A DNA stretch of 52,635 nucleotides, taken from NCBI GenBank assembly GCA_028821575.1, contig JAPPFW010000014.1, positions 1-52,635 on the forward strand. The letters are read 5' to 3'. This stretch comes from a bacterium (GTDB taxonomy: Bacteria; Actinomycetota; Acidimicrobiia; Spongiisociales; Spongiisociaceae). The stretch's first letter is position 1; each line of letters begins with the position of its first letter. The translations under genes were made by a program, and so were the position numbers. Under the pieces are notes generated by a model that was not told the origin of the DNA, made no database searches, and saw only the letters and a list, made by a program, of their open reading frames with translations. Positions 43,392-52,199 of this stretch are shown one piece after another.

Positions 43392-44234
43392 TCAGGGGGC
43401 TACCAAGGGGTCGTAGGCGTCGGGGCGGCGGTCCCGGTAGAAGGCCCAGATCTTGCGTACGTCGTCGATCATGTCCATTTCGAGGTCTCTGATCACGAGT
43501 TCCTCTTCGGTGTCTGAGCCCGCTTCGCCCACCAGTTGCCCCTTGGGGTCGACGAAGTAGGAGGAGCCGTAGAAGTCATTGTCTCCGTAGGATTCCTTAC
43601 CGACCCGGTTGATGGCGCCGACGAAGTACTCGTTGGCCACCGCCGAGGCAGGCTGTTCGAGGTTCCACAGGTACATGGACAGCCCGCGGCTGGTGGCCGA
43701 CGGGTTGAATACGATCTTGGCACCGGCAAGACCCAGGGCTCTCCAGCCCTCTGGGAAGTGCCGGTCGTAGCAGATGTACACGCCGATCCGGCCTACTGCG
43801 GTATCGAATACCGGGTAGCCCAGGTTGCCGGGCCGGAAGTAGAACTTCTCCCAGAACCCGTTGACGTGCGGGATGTGGGTCTTGCGGTACTTACCCAGGT
43901 ACGTACCGTCCGCGTCGATCACCGCCGCGGTGTTGTAGAGGAAGCCGTCGTCCTCCTTCTCGTAGAGGGGGACGACCAGCACCATTCCCGTTTCCTTGGC
44001 CACCTCGATCATCCGCTGCGTGCTCGGGCCGTCGGGCACGGGCTCGGCGGAGTCCTTGTGGTCGTCGTCCTGGACCTGGCAGAAGTAGGGCCCGTTGAAC
44101 AGTTCCTGAAAGCACATCACCTGGGCGCCCTGGTCGGCGGCCTGGTACGCGTAGTGGGCGCCTTTCTCGACCATGGACTCACGGTCACCGGTCCATGCAG
44201 CCTGCAGGAGCGCTGCCCGAACGATGTTGGCCAT
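43392..44234 (-). CDS. nitrilase-family beta-ureidopropionase
   Basis: A 280-residue carbon-nitrogen hydrolase. The Glu-Lys-Cys triad is Glu44 (FQELFNGPYF), Lys118 (KYRKTHIPHV) and Cys155 (VYICYDRHFPEG), and 'NPSATSRGLSMYLWNLEQPASAVANEYFV' (read in parts) is typical of the beta-ureidopropionase/N-carbamoylputrescine amidase branch. In context it releases beta-alanine, CO2 and ammonia from N-carbamoyl-beta-alanine. ATG at 44234 is chosen because AGGAGAG precedes it; the frame to 44306 adds a Pro/Ala-rich tail overlapping a hairpin. Confidence 0.92.
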   Translation of the reverse strand: MANIVRAALLQAAWTGDRESMVEKGAHYAYQAADQGAQVMCFQELFNGPYFCQVQDDDHKDSAEPVPDGPSTQRMIEVAKETGMVLVVPLYEKEDDGFLYNTAAVIDADGTYLGKYRKTHIPHVNGFWEKFYFRPGNLGYPVFDTAVGRIGVYICYDRHFPEGWRALGLAGAKIVFNPSATSRGLSMYLWNLEQPASAVANEYFVGAINRVGKESYGDNDFYGSSYFVDPKGQLVGEAGSDTEEELVIRDLEMDMIDDVRKIWAFYRDRRPDAYDPLVAP

Positions 44235-44274
44235 TTTCTCTCCTATCCGCTGTTCCTCATTGTGGCGCGGAACG

Positions 44275-44304
44275 GGGGCCGGAGCCATTGCCGGCTCCGG
44301 CCCC
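44275..44304 (-). terminator. intercistronic hairpin after binding-protein gene
   Basis: GGGGCCGGAGCC and GGCTCCGGCCCC form a 12 bp perfect stem with a 6-base loop. On the minus strand it follows the binding-protein gene and precedes the ureidopropionase gene. Without a T run it may only partly stop transcription, lowering expression of the downstream enzyme. Confidence 0.55.
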
Positions 44305-44359
44305 ACCGATCCGCAGGGCTACTTCCTATGGATGGTCCCGCTGCCGCGGATCCGATCCT

Positions 44360-45442
44360 CTACTCACCGCCCGGGTTCAGCTCCACGGTGACCCGCTGCC
44401 AGCTGTTGCCGACCGTGTCGAGTCCATCGTCCTCGAGCGCGTCCACCGCGTTCTGGGCGAAGTCGGTCCGGTAGGAACCGGCCGGCGGAACGCCCTGGAT
44501 CACGCCCTGGCTGGTGGCCACGTCGACGGTCTGCTGCCACAGGGCCGCATCCATGACGCCGATGCCATGGGGAGACGGCCAGATGAGACCGTTGATCTCG
44601 TTCATCTGCCAGGTCTGGTGGCTGCGTCCCAGGGTCGGTCCGGCGGCCAGCACGATGTCGACGCAGCTGTCGGGGTTGTCACGGCAGTGGATCCATCCCC
44701 GGAAGCTGGCCCGCAGGAACGCCTCGACGATGTCGGGATTGTCCTCGGCATATGCCTCGGTGACCCAGATGGCGTCCTGGAGCATGGCCGTGGCGATCGA
44801 CGGGTCGTTGAAGTCGATCACGGTGAGGTCGGACGGCTGGTAGAGTTCGCCCGTGTCCGGGTTGGTCGCCTCCAGCACCTGGGCGTACTCGTTGTAGATC
44901 ATCGCCTCGGCGGCGTCAATCTCCCGGTTGAGCAGGGCTTCCATGTCGAAGCTCTGCGCGACCAGTTCGCCCACGTTCACACCGAACTTCTCGATGGCGG
45001 CCGTCAACTCGTACTCGTTCCCGAATCCCCAGTTTCCGACGATCTTGCCTTCCCAGTCGCTCGGGGAGCTGATACCTGAGTCGGCCCATGAAACCATCAG
45101 CGTCCCGGACCGCTGGAACACCTGGCCGACGTTCACCAGGCCGGCGCCCTCCTCGTTCGAGACCAAGGCCTTGGGAACCCAGGCAAGGCCGAACTCGGCG
45201 CCTCCGGTCGCCACGACCTGCTGGGGGACGATCTCGACCGCGCCTTCAAGGATGGTCACGTCCAATCCCTCGTCGGCGTAGAAGCCCTGATCGACAGCCG
45301 CGTAGTAGCCGGCGAACTGTGCCTGCGCCACCCATTGGAGCTGTAGGTTGATCGGGGTGAGTTCAGTCTCGTCCTCGGCGCAGGCGACGATAAGCAGTGC
45401 CAGTACCGCCACCAGCGCGGTGACAAATCGAAGTCTCCTCAT
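44360..45442 (-). CDS. NMT1/THI5-like ABC transporter binding lipoprotein
   Basis: A 360-residue lipoprotein (hydrophobic start and lipobox LLIVAC, Cys21) of the ABC-type pyrimidine/nitrate/sulfonate binding family. The diagnostic opening 'INLQLQWVAQAQFAGYYAAVDQGFYADEGLDVTILEG' (in parts: QWVAQAQFAGYYAA) is shared with thiamine-pyrimidine and riboflavin binders such as ThiY/RibY. The ATG at 45442 follows GAAGGGAGC. Given the neighbours its ligand is probably a pyrimidine or hydantoin. It is transcribed after the permease gene with a 224-base gap containing small hairpins. Confidence 0.92.
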   Translation of the reverse strand: MRRLRFVTALVAVLALLIVACAEDETELTPINLQLQWVAQAQFAGYYAAVDQGFYADEGLDVTILEGAVEIVPQQVVATGGAEFGLAWVPKALVSNEEGAGLVNVGQVFQRSGTLMVSWADSGISSPSDWEGKIVGNWGFGNEYELTAAIEKFGVNVGELVAQSFDMEALLNREIDAAEAMIYNEYAQVLEATNPDTGELYQPSDLTVIDFNDPSIATAMLQDAIWVTEAYAEDNPDIVEAFLRASFRGWIHCRDNPDSCVDIVLAAGPTLGRSHQTWQMNEINGLIWPSPHGIGVMDAALWQQTVDVATSQGVIQGVPPAGSYRTDFAQNAVDALEDDGLDTVGNSWQRVTVELNPGGE

Positions 45443-45666
45443 TTCGCTCCCTTCATAGTGGTCCGCTCGTCCAGCGCCCCATCGGCCGCTGCCACATCGG
45501 TCCTTCGGACCCTCCTGGACGTGGAGCTGCGTCGCAGCCACGCTCCACCCGGGTTTGACAGCGCCCTTCGGGGGAAACGCGAAAGGATAGCCGTTTCTCG
45601 ATGCCTGTTGACGACTCGAACGGGAACGCTGTCGACGAATCGCCGCGGTCGTTTGCCCGGGGGTGT
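45443..45666 (-). other. 224 bp intercistronic gap with stem-loops
   Basis: Between permease and binding-protein genes on the minus strand. It contains GTGGAGC/GCTCCAC arms (45521-45527 with 45542-45548) and a GGTCC-TTC-GGACC hairpin. It may hold an internal promoter for the abundant binding protein. Confidence 0.35.
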
Positions 45667-46455
45667 TCAGGCGTTGCGAACGGATACGTGCCAGGGGATG
45701 ACCCGGCGCTCGACCAGCACCACGACGTTGTACAGAACGATGCCGAACAGGGAGGCCAGCACGATTGCTGCCCAGGCCTCCTCGAACTGGAGGAGGCCGG
45801 CCTTGGTGGTGATGTACTGGCCTAGCCGGTCCTGGGATCCTCCGAAGAACTCCTTGACGATGGCGCCGATGAGGCTGAGCGCGGCGGCCACCTTCAGGGC
45901 GGAGAAGAGGTAAGGGGCTGCGTTCGGTAGTTGCAGTTTCCACAGGGTGGTCCGCCGACCGGCTGCATAAGAGTCCATCAACTCGATCTGGGAGGCCTCG
46001 ACCGAGAGGAGTCCGCGAACGAGGTTGATCATCACCGGGAAGAACACCAGGATCGCGACCACGAAGATCGAGCCGAACGGGCTCCGGAGCCCGAACCAAG
46101 AGTTGGCGATCGGCGCCAGCACGATGATCGGGGTCGAGTTGGCCGCGATCGCGAAGGGAACGGCACCGTCGCGCACGAAGCGCCACCGAGCTGCCGCCAG
46201 GGCTGTCAGCATCGCCGCGACGCCGCCCAGCAACAAGCCGGCCAGCGCGGTGGAGAAGGTCCCGGCCCCGGCAGTGAGCAGGTCGGAGGTCTCGGTCGCG
46301 AACGTGGTGGCGATCGCGGTGGGCGCCGGGAGGATGAAACCCTTGATGTTGAAGGCCCGCACGACGGCTTCCCAAATGATCAGCCCGCCCACGAAGATCC
46401 CGATGGCGGGAAGCCGGTAGTAGACCTTCCCGAGGAAGTCCCGATGCTTGGTCAC
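45667..46455 (-). CDS. ABC transporter permease (NitT/TauT/ThiX type), second
   Basis: A 262-residue membrane protein of the nitrate/taurine/pyrimidine permease family: about six helices, N-terminal 'LIIWEAVVRAFNIKGFILPAP' (the usual W..... ILPSP) and the EAA-like 'ELMDSYAAGRRTTLWKLQLPNAAPYLFSALKVA'. GTG start at 46455 overlaps the stop of the ATPase gene (GTGA). Together with the permease at 47222 it should form a heterodimeric channel. Confidence 0.92.
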   Translation of the reverse strand: MTKHRDFLGKVYYRLPAIGIFVGGLIIWEAVVRAFNIKGFILPAPTAIATTFATETSDLLTAGAGTFSTALAGLLLGGVAAMLTALAAARWRFVRDGAVPFAIAANSTPIIVLAPIANSWFGLRSPFGSIFVVAILVFFPVMINLVRGLLSVEASQIELMDSYAAGRRTTLWKLQLPNAAPYLFSALKVAAALSLIGAIVKEFFGGSQDRLGQYITTKAGLLQFEEAWAAIVLASLFGIVLYNVVVLVERRVIPWHVSVRNA

Positions 46456-47225
46456 AACGCCTCCACGGCCCTCAGCCCCTCACGGACGCTGGTGAGCAGT
46501 TCGAAGAAACGTTGGTCCTCGCGGGTCTCGTAGGAGCGCGGCTCCGGGAGGTCGATCTCCACGACCTCCGTGATGCTTCCGGGACGGGGCGACATGATCA
46601 CGACCCGGGTCGACAGGAACACCGCCTCGGGAATGGAATGGGTGACGAACACCACCGTCGTCCCCGTCTCGGCCCGGATGCGAAGTAACTCGGACTGCAT
46701 CCGCTCGCGGGTCATCTCGTCAAGAGCACCGAACGGTTCGTCCATGAGCAGGATGGAGGGCTTGAAGGCCAAGGCTCTGGCGATGGCTACCCGTTGTTGC
46801 ATCCCGCCCGACAGCTGCCACGGATAGTGGCCGGCAAACTGATCGAGCTGTACCAACTCGAGCATGGCCGCCGCCTGCCGCGAGCGTTCGGCGGTCCCCA
46901 CTCCCATGATCTCGAGCGGGAGTTCCACATTGGCCTGCACCTTTCGCCACTCCAGCAGGGTGGACGACTGGAACACCATGCCGTAGTCGCGGTCGAGCCT
47001 TGCCTGGGCAGGAGTCTTGCCGTTGACCGACACGGTGCCGGCGGAGGGCGGGGTCAGATCTCCGATCAGCCGCAGGAGGGTCGACTTCCCGCACCCGGAG
47101 GGTCCGATGACGGAGATGAACTCTCCTCGCTCCACTTGGAGGTCGATACCATGGACTGCCCGCACCTCCTGTTCGGAGCCGGGGTTGAAAACTTTGTCGA
47201 CCCCGCGCAGGTTGAGCGCGCTCAT
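46452..47225 (-). CDS. ABC transporter ATPase (NitT/TauT/ThiZ type)
   Basis: A 257-residue ATP-binding subunit. Walker A GPSGCGKST, Q-loop VFQSSTLLEW, signature LSGGMQQR, Walker B ILLMDEPFGALD and the H-loop His in THSIPEAV are all present. 'EPFGALDEMTR' and 'PEAVFLSTRVVIMSPRPG' are typical of the nitrate/sulfonate/pyrimidine group. ATG at 47225 overlaps the stop of the upstream permease gene (ATGA), so stoichiometric synthesis is likely. Confidence 0.95.
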   Translation of the reverse strand: MSALNLRGVDKVFNPGSEQEVRAVHGIDLQVERGEFISVIGPSGCGKSTLLRLIGDLTPPSAGTVSVNGKTPAQARLDRDYGMVFQSSTLLEWRKVQANVELPLEIMGVGTAERSRQAAAMLELVQLDQFAGHYPWQLSGGMQQRVAIARALAFKPSILLMDEPFGALDEMTRERMQSELLRIRAETGTTVVFVTHSIPEAVFLSTRVVIMSPRPGSITEVVEIDLPEPRSYETREDQRFFELLTSVREGLRAVEAL

Positions 47226-48127
47226 GCGACTACCTCCTTCAGACCACGGCCCCGTGACTCCGCCGCCTCGCTGACGTCTTCCAATCGCCGCGAGGGGGGT
47301 ATCAGGACTCGCTCGGCGAGGACCACGATGCCGACAAACCCTATACCCACCAGCGAGGCAACGAGGATCGACGCGAAGAGCTTCTCCGGGGCGGCGGAGA
47401 AGGCCGCGGCGAAGTTGAGTATGGCCCGTCCCAGGCCGTGGGGCATGCTGGCGGGCAGTTCCCCGACTATGGCGCCGATGATCGAGGCGGTAGCAGCGAT
47501 CTTGAGGGCGGGAAAGAGGTACGGCAGCGCCGCGGGTACCTGGAGCTTCCATAGGACCTGGCTCGGTGTGGCCGCGTAGGACCTCATAAGCTCGGAGGCG
47601 GTTGCATCAGGGGAGCGCAGCCCGCGCAGCGTGTTGATGGCGACGGGGAAGAAGGCCAGATAGGCCGAGACCACCGCCACCACCAGCCAACGGGAGATGT
47701 TCAGGCGACCGGCCCAGACCACCAGAATCGGGGCGATGGCGAGGATGGGAACGGTCTGGGAGGCAACCACGTGGGGCATCAGGCCGCGCTCGGCGAGGGC
47801 CGAACGCACGAACAACACCCCGAGACCGAAACCGACCGCGCTTCCCAGCAGGAACCCGAGGAGGGCGGAGCGCCAGGTGAAGAGGGCGGCCCGCAGGAGG
47901 ACCAGCAACAGCATGTCGCCCCCCCGGCGGGCCGGGCGGAGCAGGGCGATGATCACGTCCCACGTGTGGGGCATCGAACGCTCGTTGGTGCGCACCGGTA
48001 GCTGGATCCCGGTACCGGGCCAGACGCCGCCCGTCGCAGTGCCCATCCACTTGTAACCTTCCCAAGCTGCGATCAGAACAGCCAGGATCCCGAGGAAGGA
48101 CAGGATCCGCCTGGTGCTAGGCGACAT
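47222..48127 (-). CDS. ABC transporter permease (NitT/TauT/ThiX type), first
   Basis: A 301-residue permease, first gene of the transporter operon. It has an extended N-terminus with one helix ('ILSFLGILAVLIAAWEGYKW') and the family EAA loop 'ELMRSYAATPSQVLWKLQVPAALPYLFPALKIAATASIIGAIVGELPAS' (read in parts). It differs enough from the second permease to be an old duplication, not a recent copy. The ATG or GTG at 48127 lies 89 bases from the end of the HAD gene. Confidence 0.92.
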   Translation of the reverse strand: MSPSTRRILSFLGILAVLIAAWEGYKWMGTATGGVWPGTGIQLPVRTNERSMPHTWDVIIALLRPARRGGDMLLLVLLRAALFTWRSALLGFLLGSAVGFGLGVLFVRSALAERGLMPHVVASQTVPILAIAPILVVWAGRLNISRWLVVAVVSAYLAFFPVAINTLRGLRSPDATASELMRSYAATPSQVLWKLQVPAALPYLFPALKIAATASIIGAIVGELPASMPHGLGRAILNFAAAFSAAPEKLFASILVASLVGIGFVGIVVLAERVLIPPSRRLEDVSEAAESRGRGLKEVVA

Positions 48128-48215
48128 CGCTCGACGTGGCAGAAGGTTCGGGCCTGAGGTGTCGGACGCCGCCCATCTCCGGCATCCTATTCACGCTCCG
48201 GGCGCGATGCTCGGC

Positions 48216-49043
48216 TCACGTAGCTCTCTGCCGGGCCCTCAACGCCCACAGCGCCACCGCGCCGACCGCGGCGGTGGCCAGCGCGGTCCCGGACACCAGG
48301 GGTGCGCCGGGCCTGGGTAGGGTCTGGAGCCGGGCCCTCAGCGTCACCGGGCTGTCGAACTCGACAACCGGCCAGCCCCGCTCGGTGGCAACCGCCCGGA
48401 GAGCGCGATCCGGGTTGACGGCGACGGGTCGTCCCACGGTTTCGAGCATGGGCAGGTCGGTAGAGCTATCCGAGTAGCCGAAGCATCGTTCCAGGTTGAG
48501 ATCCCACTGCCGGGCCAAGCTACGAACGGCCTCCGCCTTGGCCTCGCCTGTGGCGTAGAAGGAGATCCGCCCGGCGTAACGACCATCCTCGTCCACTGCG
48601 GAGCGTGTCGCGATCACATGATCCACGCCGAGGTACCCGGCCAGCGGCCGGACCACCTCCTCGGGGGAAATGGAGACTATGACGATCTCCCGGCCTTCCC
48701 GCCGGTGCGCGTCCATCAGAGCCAACGCCTCGGCATAGACAAGTGGAGAGATGACTTCATCGACGGTCTCCTGCACCAGGCGGCGGATCCGGTCGGCCTT
48801 CCAACCCTTGCTCATGCCGACCAGTTGATCCCGCAGCCGGTCGAGTTGCGCCTGGTCGGCGCCCACCGTTCGGTAGATGGCCTGGGCCACAGCGGCCTTC
48901 AGGACGGCCCGGTGGCTCAGCAATCCCGCCTTCCGGAGGGGCCGGACGAACGCAAGGGTCGAGGACCTGGCGACGACGGTCTTGTCCAGGTCGAAGAAGG
49001 CGGCAGCCTTACCGGAGTGGGGGTTCGCGGTCACCTGGTGCAT
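48216..49043 (-). CDS. HAD-IB family phosphatase
   Basis: A 275-residue haloacid-dehalogenase hydrolase of subfamily IB. The nucleophile motif is FFDLDKTVVARSS (DxDxT/S with Asp near residues 18 and 20); motif II Ser is in 'IVIVSISPEEVVRPLAGYLGVDHVIAT', and motif III/IV are 'EAKAEAVRSLA' and 'CFGYSDSSTDLPMLETVGRPVAVNPD'. A C-terminal hydrophobic segment (about 250-268) may anchor it. In many actinobacteria this gene lies beside the Ssd/Tad pilus operon, as here (divergent). Start ATG at 49043. Confidence 0.92.
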   Translation of the reverse strand: MHQVTANPHSGKAAAFFDLDKTVVARSSTLAFVRPLRKAGLLSHRAVLKAAVAQAIYRTVGADQAQLDRLRDQLVGMSKGWKADRIRRLVQETVDEVISPLVYAEALALMDAHRREGREIVIVSISPEEVVRPLAGYLGVDHVIATRSAVDEDGRYAGRISFYATGEAKAEAVRSLARQWDLNLERCFGYSDSSTDLPMLETVGRPVAVNPDRALRAVATERGWPVVEFDSPVTLRARLQTLPRPGAPLVSGTALATAAVGAVALWALRARQRAT

Positions 49044-49251
49044 TCTACGGCCGGTTCGAAAGGGAACCGTGCGGCTTCCCGCCGGGAGGTTGTCCGGTGC
49101 CGGTGTACCCCCGACTATCGAGGTTTTCTTCTCCACCTGCAGACAAGGGGGTTCACACGGGCCTACCGGCACCGTACATTGAGCGCATGTTAACAACTGC
49201 AAACTATCGACACACAAGTAGTCATCCTTGTTGTCCGGAACGAGATGGGAA

Positions 49252-49782
49252 ATGGTGGCGCTAACCGTCCACACCCTGCACGACGACATCCTCGGTGTGG
49301 TGGTGCCCTTTGCCCTGGCCTCGTTCCAGAGGACGGTGCTTATCATCGATCTCGACCTGGACGGTATTCCCCTGCCCGGCAACCGGACCCTGTCGCGCCT
49401 GGTGGAGGAGGAGCCGACCCTGGCCGAGCTGGTTCCTTCGAGATCGGGGGTAGCCGTGCTGCCCCATGGGGGAATCGATGTCGCATCGGCGGCGCCGGTG
49501 GTTGCTGCGCTGGTCGACTCGTGGCCGTGCGTGGTGATCAGGGCTCGGAACCCGGTTCCCGGCATACCGTTCGCGGAAGTGGCGCCCTTGATTCCCGGGG
49601 TCAACACCAAGGCGAGCCCGCGGGTGTGGGTACGAACAGGGATAGCAAGGGTCGAGCCGGGACCCGGTCCCGTTGTCGACGGCCCGGGTCGTACCGCGAT
49701 CGCCTCGGTGGTCGCCCGGAGGGCGCCCGCCGGCAGGTGGCTTCGCTCCTGGGCGGGAGTCTGGAGATGGCCGTGGCTGTAG
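49252..49782 (+). CDS. CpaE/Ssd-like protein lacking the P-loop
   Basis: Up to 176 residues (ATG 49252; TTG 49228 also open). The sequence resembles the middle of Tad-associated MinD/ParA-type ATPases: 'TVLIIDLDLDGIPLPGNRTLSRLVEEEPTLAELV', 'SGVAVLPHGG', 'VVAALVDSWPCVVIRA'. The deviant Walker A (GGxGKT) that should precede the first strand is absent, so it cannot act as a normal ATPase. Its 3' end overlaps the next gene by 16 bases. Position directly before tadA argues for a pilus-localisation role. Confidence 0.65.
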   Translation: MVALTVHTLHDDILGVVVPFALASFQRTVLIIDLDLDGIPLPGNRTLSRLVEEEPTLAELVPSRSGVAVLPHGGIDVASAAPVVAALVDSWPCVVIRARNPVPGIPFAEVAPLIPGVNTKASPRVWVRTGIARVEPGPGPVVDGPGRTAIASVVARRAPAGRWLRSWAGVWRWPWL

Positions 49783-50828
49783 TCGACCGGGTCCTGCGAC
49801 GCGTTCTCGAATCCGATGTCGAGTTGAGCCGTGAAGGGGCGGAGGCCGAGGTGAGGCGCATCCTCTCGATCGAGTCGCCACTGGCCTCGCCCCAGACGGT
49901 GGATCTCGTGGTTGACAACCTGGTGGGGATGGGTCCGATAGAGCCCCTGTTCCGGGATCCGGCCGTGTCGGATGTCTTCGTAAACGGTCCGGACCAGGTG
50001 TGGGTGGAGCGGGGCGGCGTCCTGGAACCGACTGACGTGGTGTTTGCCGACGACGCCGCGGTTCTGGCGGCCGTCGAGCGCACCATCGGCCCGCTGGGTC
50101 TGCGTCTCGACCGGGCGAGCCCTCTGCTCAGTGCCCGGTTGCCGGACGGAAGCCGTCTGCACGCGGTGATCCCGCCGGTCTCCGTAGGAGGTCCGGTGGT
50201 CGCGATCCGACGATTCACCGCGGTGGCCCCCGACCTGGATACCTTCGTCGATTGGGGTTCGATGACCACCGGCCAACGGTCCTTTCTCCACGGAGCCGTC
50301 GTGGACAGGAAGAACATCGTCGTCAGTGGGGCCACCGGGACCGGGAAGACAACCCTCCTCAACGCGCTGGCGGCCACGGTGCCCGCCGGAGAGCGGATCG
50401 TGACCATCGAAGATGCTGCCGAACTCAGGTTCAGCGGTCATGTTGTCCGTCTCGAGGCGCGCCCCCCCAACGCCGAGGGCCAGGGGCGGGTCACTCTCGC
50501 CGATCTCGTCCGGACGGCGTTGCGGCTGCGGCCCGACCGGATCGTGGTCGGCGAGGTCAGGGGTCCCGAGGCCCTCGACATGATCGCCGCTATGAACACC
50601 GGTCATGACGGCAGCCTCTCCACCGTCCATGCCAACGGTCCCGAAGACGCGCTCTGGCGACTCGAGACCCTGGCCCTGTCGGGCGAGGGTGTGGGAGAGG
50701 TGGCCGTTCGCCGCCAGCTCCGCTCGGGCGTCGACCTCATAGTCCATCTGACCAGGCGGGATGCTCACCGTCGGATCGAAGTGATCGCCGAGGTGGACCA
50801 GGATGGATGCCGGGAGTTGCGGTGTTGA
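49767..50828 (+). CDS. tadA: Tad pilus assembly ATPase TadA/CpaF
   Basis: A 353-residue secretion ATPase powering Flp pilus assembly. Walker [10 protein letters not shown] (188-196), an Asp/Glu box '[12 protein letters not shown]', Walker B region '[31 protein letters not shown]' and the His box '[17 protein letters not shown]' are intact. The N-terminal domain '[33 protein letters not shown]' is typical. ATG at 49767 is behind CTGGAG and overlaps the preceding gene. The operon continues into tadB. Confidence 0.95.
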   Translation: MAVAVVDRVLRRVLESDVELSREGAEAEVRRILSIESPLASPQTVDLVVDNLVGMGPIEPLFRDPAVSDVFVNGPDQVWVERGGVLEPTDVVFADDAAVLAAVERTIGPLGLRLDRASPLLSARLPDGSRLHAVIPPVSVGGPVVAIRRFTAVAPDLDTFVDWGSMTTGQRSFLHGAVVDRKNIVVSGATGTGKTTLLNALAATVPAGERIVTIEDAAELRFSGHVVRLEARPPNAEGQGRVTLADLVRTALRLRPDRIVVGEVRGPEALDMIAAMNTGHDGSLSTVHANGPEDALWRLETLALSGEGVGEVAVRRQLRSGVDLIVHLTRRDAHRRIEVIAEVDQDGCRELRC

Positions 50829-51493
50829 TTCCCGCACTGGTCGCGGTCGGGGTCGCGCTACGGCCGCGGCGCTTCTGGGAACCGCTCGCACTGGGCGCGG
50901 CTGTCCTCCTGCCGTGGTGGGCGAGCCTGGCCGGCCTGGGTCTCGCGATCTGGATGGCTCTCCGTGCCCGCAGAGCCGATCCATTCCAGGAAGTCGCCTA
51001 CCTTCAGGCGGTGAGCGCAGAGCTACGGGCCGGGCGCAGCCTTCGCCACGCCTTGGTCGAGGCACGCATGAGGGCGCCCGGGCTCGACTTGGCCTACGTG
51101 GTCCGACTGGCCCGGTCGGGACGCCCGATGCGCGAAGTCGCCGAGGCCGCATCGGAGGCCCTGCCCGGAACCGGTCGTCTTGCTGCCGCAGCAATGCGGA
51201 TCGGGGCGGAGAGCGGCGGTCAGGTGGCTTCGGCCTTCGCCACGCTGGCCGGCATCCAGGCTGACCGGATCGAGCTGTCAAGAGAGACCAGAGCGGCCGG
51301 CGCGACCGCTCGTGCGTCGGTCGTCGTGCTCACCACCGTACCTGTCTTCGGCCTGGCCGCCGCCCTGATAACCGGTTCGCTATCCGACCTCATGACTCTG
51401 GGCCGGATCGGACCCATCCTGGTCGGGGTCGGTTCTCTGCTCCTCCTCTCGGGGAGTGTGATGACCCTGGCGATCGGCAGGAGCCTCTCGTGA
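50807..51493 (+). CDS. tadB: Tad pilus inner-membrane platform protein TadB
   Basis: A 228-residue type II secretion F-like membrane protein. Two N-terminal helices, a cytoplasmic helical domain ('YLQAVSAELRAGRSLRHALVEA', 'LAAAAMRIGAESGGQVASAFATLA') and two C-terminal helices. It overlaps tadA by 22 bases, giving tight coupling. Platform proteins pair (TadB with TadC) beneath the pilus. Confidence 0.9.
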   Translation: MPGVAVLIPALVAVGVALRPRRFWEPLALGAAVLLPWWASLAGLGLAIWMALRARRADPFQEVAYLQAVSAELRAGRSLRHALVEARMRAPGLDLAYVVRLARSGRPMREVAEAASEALPGTGRLAAAAMRIGAESGGQVASAFATLAGIQADRIELSRETRAAGATARASVVVLTTVPVFGLAAALITGSLSDLMTLGRIGPILVGVGSLLLLSGSVMTLAIGRSLS

Positions 51494-52131
51494 CCCGATT
51501 CACGGTTCTGGCCGTTGCGGCCGTGGTGTACGGAGTCCTGCCCGCTCACCCGACCGGAGTCCGCCTGGTGTCCGCCGCCGGCGCCGCCATAGGCCTGTCC
51601 AATCCCGTTGCCGGAGCCGGGGCCGCGGTGTTCTGGTTCTCGTTCAAGCGTCACCGAGCGCTGAGACAGACACGTCTGGCCCGCCAGTCGGCGGAGGGCG
51701 AGCTCGAGCTACTGACCCATTCGATGCTCATAGGGCTGTCGGGTGGTCTATCACCTGCCGCGGCGCTGCTCCTGGCCCGAGAGACCATCGGATCCGGACT
51801 TCGCGACGAGATCGATCAGGTGATGCGTCGATCCGTTCAGGAGGGGCTCGCCGGTTCCCTCCTGAACTCGAGGGGCGTGGGAGGTCGACTGTTCCGCCAG
51901 GTGGGAGCGGCCCAACTCTCGGGCGCACCGCTCGGTCTGGCCTTGACCGCCCTCGCCACCGAGCAGCGAGCGGCCACCCGGGCCCGGGCAGTGGAGAGAG
52001 CGCGTCGGCTTCCCGTGAAGATGGTGCTTCCGATCACCTTGCTGATGCTGCCCGGCTTGCTGATCCTCATGGTCGGTCCGCTGGTCCTGCCTGCGGTTGC
52101 GCGCCTGCTCGGCCCGATGGTTTCGCTCTGA
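51490..52131 (+). CDS. tadC: Tad pilus inner-membrane platform protein TadC
   Basis: A 213-residue GspF-like protein, second half of the platform. It starts with GTG overlapping the tadB stop (GTGA). The cytoplasmic domain 'LLTHSMLIGLSGGLSPAAALLLARETIG' and the terminal helices 'LPVKMVLPITLLMLPGLLILMVGPLVLP' are typical. Shorter than proteobacterial TadC, as usual in actinobacteria. Confidence 0.9.
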   Translation: MTRFTVLAVAAVVYGVLPAHPTGVRLVSAAGAAIGLSNPVAGAGAAVFWFSFKRHRALRQTRLARQSAEGELELLTHSMLIGLSGGLSPAAALLLARETIGSGLRDEIDQVMRRSVQEGLAGSLLNSRGVGGRLFRQVGAAQLSGAPLGLALTALATEQRAATRARAVERARRLPVKMVLPITLLMLPGLLILMVGPLVLPAVARLLGPMVSL

Positions 52132-52199
52132 GATGTCACTTCCCCCCGTGCCGGCCGGACGCCGGTCGACCCGCCGAAGCGGGAGAAAGGAATCCAACA

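Noticed and set aside
48216..51281. Minus-strand frame of over 1000 codons running from the HAD gene through tadA and tadB
   Set aside because: Only its last 275 codons (from 49043) match a known family; the upstream part is antisense to tadA/tadB.
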